From Acidimicrobiales bacterium (GTDB lineage Bacteria > Actinomycetota > Acidimicrobiia > Acidimicrobiales > SHLQ01): a DNA stretch of 7,699 nt. Numbering within the stretch: position 1 is the stretch's first letter; each line of letters begins with the position of its first letter. Where the stretch lies: the NCBI GenBank assembly GCA_013002375.1, contig JABDJW010000213.1, positions 1 through 7,699 of the forward strand. Direction: 5' to 3'. Shown here in pieces: positions 7,433 through 7,699 of this stretch. The translations under genes were made by a program, and so were the position numbers. Below the pieces are notes generated by a model. That model was not told the origin of the DNA, searched no databases, and saw only the letters and a list, made by a program, of their open reading frames with translations.

Positions 7433-7454
7433 GGATACACCGATAGGTGTATCC
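7433..7454. repeat. Perfect 9-bp inverted repeat in the leader of the glycosyltransferase operon
   Basis: Arms GGATACACC (7433-7441) and GGTGTATCC (7446-7454) are perfect complements around the 4-nt loop GATA. The element lies between the stop of the TauD-like gene and the first gene of the GT-C/GT2/flippase operon, directly 5' of an AGGAG site. It has no T-run on either side, so it is not a typical intrinsic terminator. It could be an operator for a dimeric regulator or an RNA hairpin masking the ribosome binding site. A TTGAAA hexamer on the minus strand (7481-7476) lies 21 nt upstream, but no well-spaced minus-10 box is evident. Confidence 0.6.
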
Positions 7455-7486
7455 CGTACCAATGGCGAACTCGGGTTTCAAAAGGC

Positions 7487-7699
7487 CTAGAACGGCTTGT
7501 CGCCGACGATGGTGACCCGCTCGACCCGGCGGTGGCCGGGGAAGAAGTCGTTCGTGGCGTAGTGCTGGGTACACCGGTTGTCCCACATCGCGAAGGAATC
7601 GACCTCCCAGCGGAACCGACACTGGACCGACGGGTCGAGTATCGCCCGCTCGAGGTGGTTGATGATCTCGACGCTTTCCTCCGGCGAGACGTCCAGGAT
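7487..7699 (-). CDS. TauD/TfdA-family 2OG/Fe(II) dioxygenase, C-terminal fragment (start outside window)
   Basis: The last 70 residues of a dioxygenase of the taurine/alpha-ketoglutarate dioxygenase family, read to a TAG at 7489-7487. These enzymes use Fe(II), O2 and 2-oxoglutarate to hydroxylate small molecules, for example releasing sulfite from taurine. The family C-terminal signature is clear: FAMWDNRCTQHYA holds the third iron ligand (His of QHYA), and GHRRVERVT holds, 15 residues later, the Arg that binds the 2-oxoglutarate carboxylate, the spacing seen in TauD. The HxD pair lies upstream, outside the window. The gene is truncated by the window edge, not broken. Its substrate cannot be told from this part. 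It is about 95 bp upstream of the glycosyltransferase operon, on the same strand, and may be a separate unit. Confidence 0.93.
   Translation of the reverse strand: MLDVSPEESVEIINHLERAILDPSVQCRFRWEVDSFAMWDNRCTQHYATNDFFPGHRRVERVTIVGDKPF

Noticed and set aside
7487..7699. TauD-like gene as a pseudogene remnant
   Set aside because: The frame is intact to the window edge with the expected His and Arg; it is short only because the window ends.

Overview
The window is GC-rich (about two thirds by eye), is coding almost throughout, uses GTG starts freely, and has tightly overlapping genes. This fits a chromosomal locus of a high-GC actinobacterium. An aquatic or soil Acidimicrobiia-like organism is my guess from general character only; no marker gene is present to fix the taxon.

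Layout, from right to left because most genes are on the minus strand: (i) 7699-7487, the C-terminal end of a TauD/TfdA-type 2-oxoglutarate/Fe(II) dioxygenase, cut by the window edge. (ii) A gap of about 95 bp (7486-7393) with a perfect 9-bp inverted repeat. (iii) A three-gene operon: a polytopic GT-C-like membrane glycosyltransferase resembling the ALG10 family (7392-6163), a GT2 glycosyltransferase with a C-terminal membrane segment (6166-5168), and a Wzx/MATE-like flippase (5171-3969). (iv) A single plus-strand NodB-type polysaccharide deacetylase (3202-3963), converging on the flippase with a 5-bp gap. (v) A 46-bp divergent spacer, then a second minus-strand pair: a 757-residue protein that appears to fuse GT2, GNAT acetyltransferase and PhyH-like dioxygenase domains (3155-882), followed by another GT2 glycosyltransferase (885 to beyond base 1).

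Together these genes look like part of a surface-glycan or glycolipid assembly locus. The GT2 enzymes would add sugars on the cytoplasmic face, the flippase would carry a lipid-linked product across the membrane, and the GT-C enzyme would add sugar from a lipid-phosphate donor on the outer face. The deacetylase, acetyltransferase and hydroxylase-like domains would decorate the sugars or lipid. No chain polymerase, ligase, nucleotide-sugar enzyme or regulator is in the window, so the locus probably continues to the left. All three operon-internal junctions are 4-bp GTGA stop/start overlaps, which suggests translational coupling. The most unusual items are the three-domain fusion and the ALG10-like bacterial membrane protein. 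I see no tRNA, rRNA, CRISPR array, insertion sequence or intrinsic terminator.
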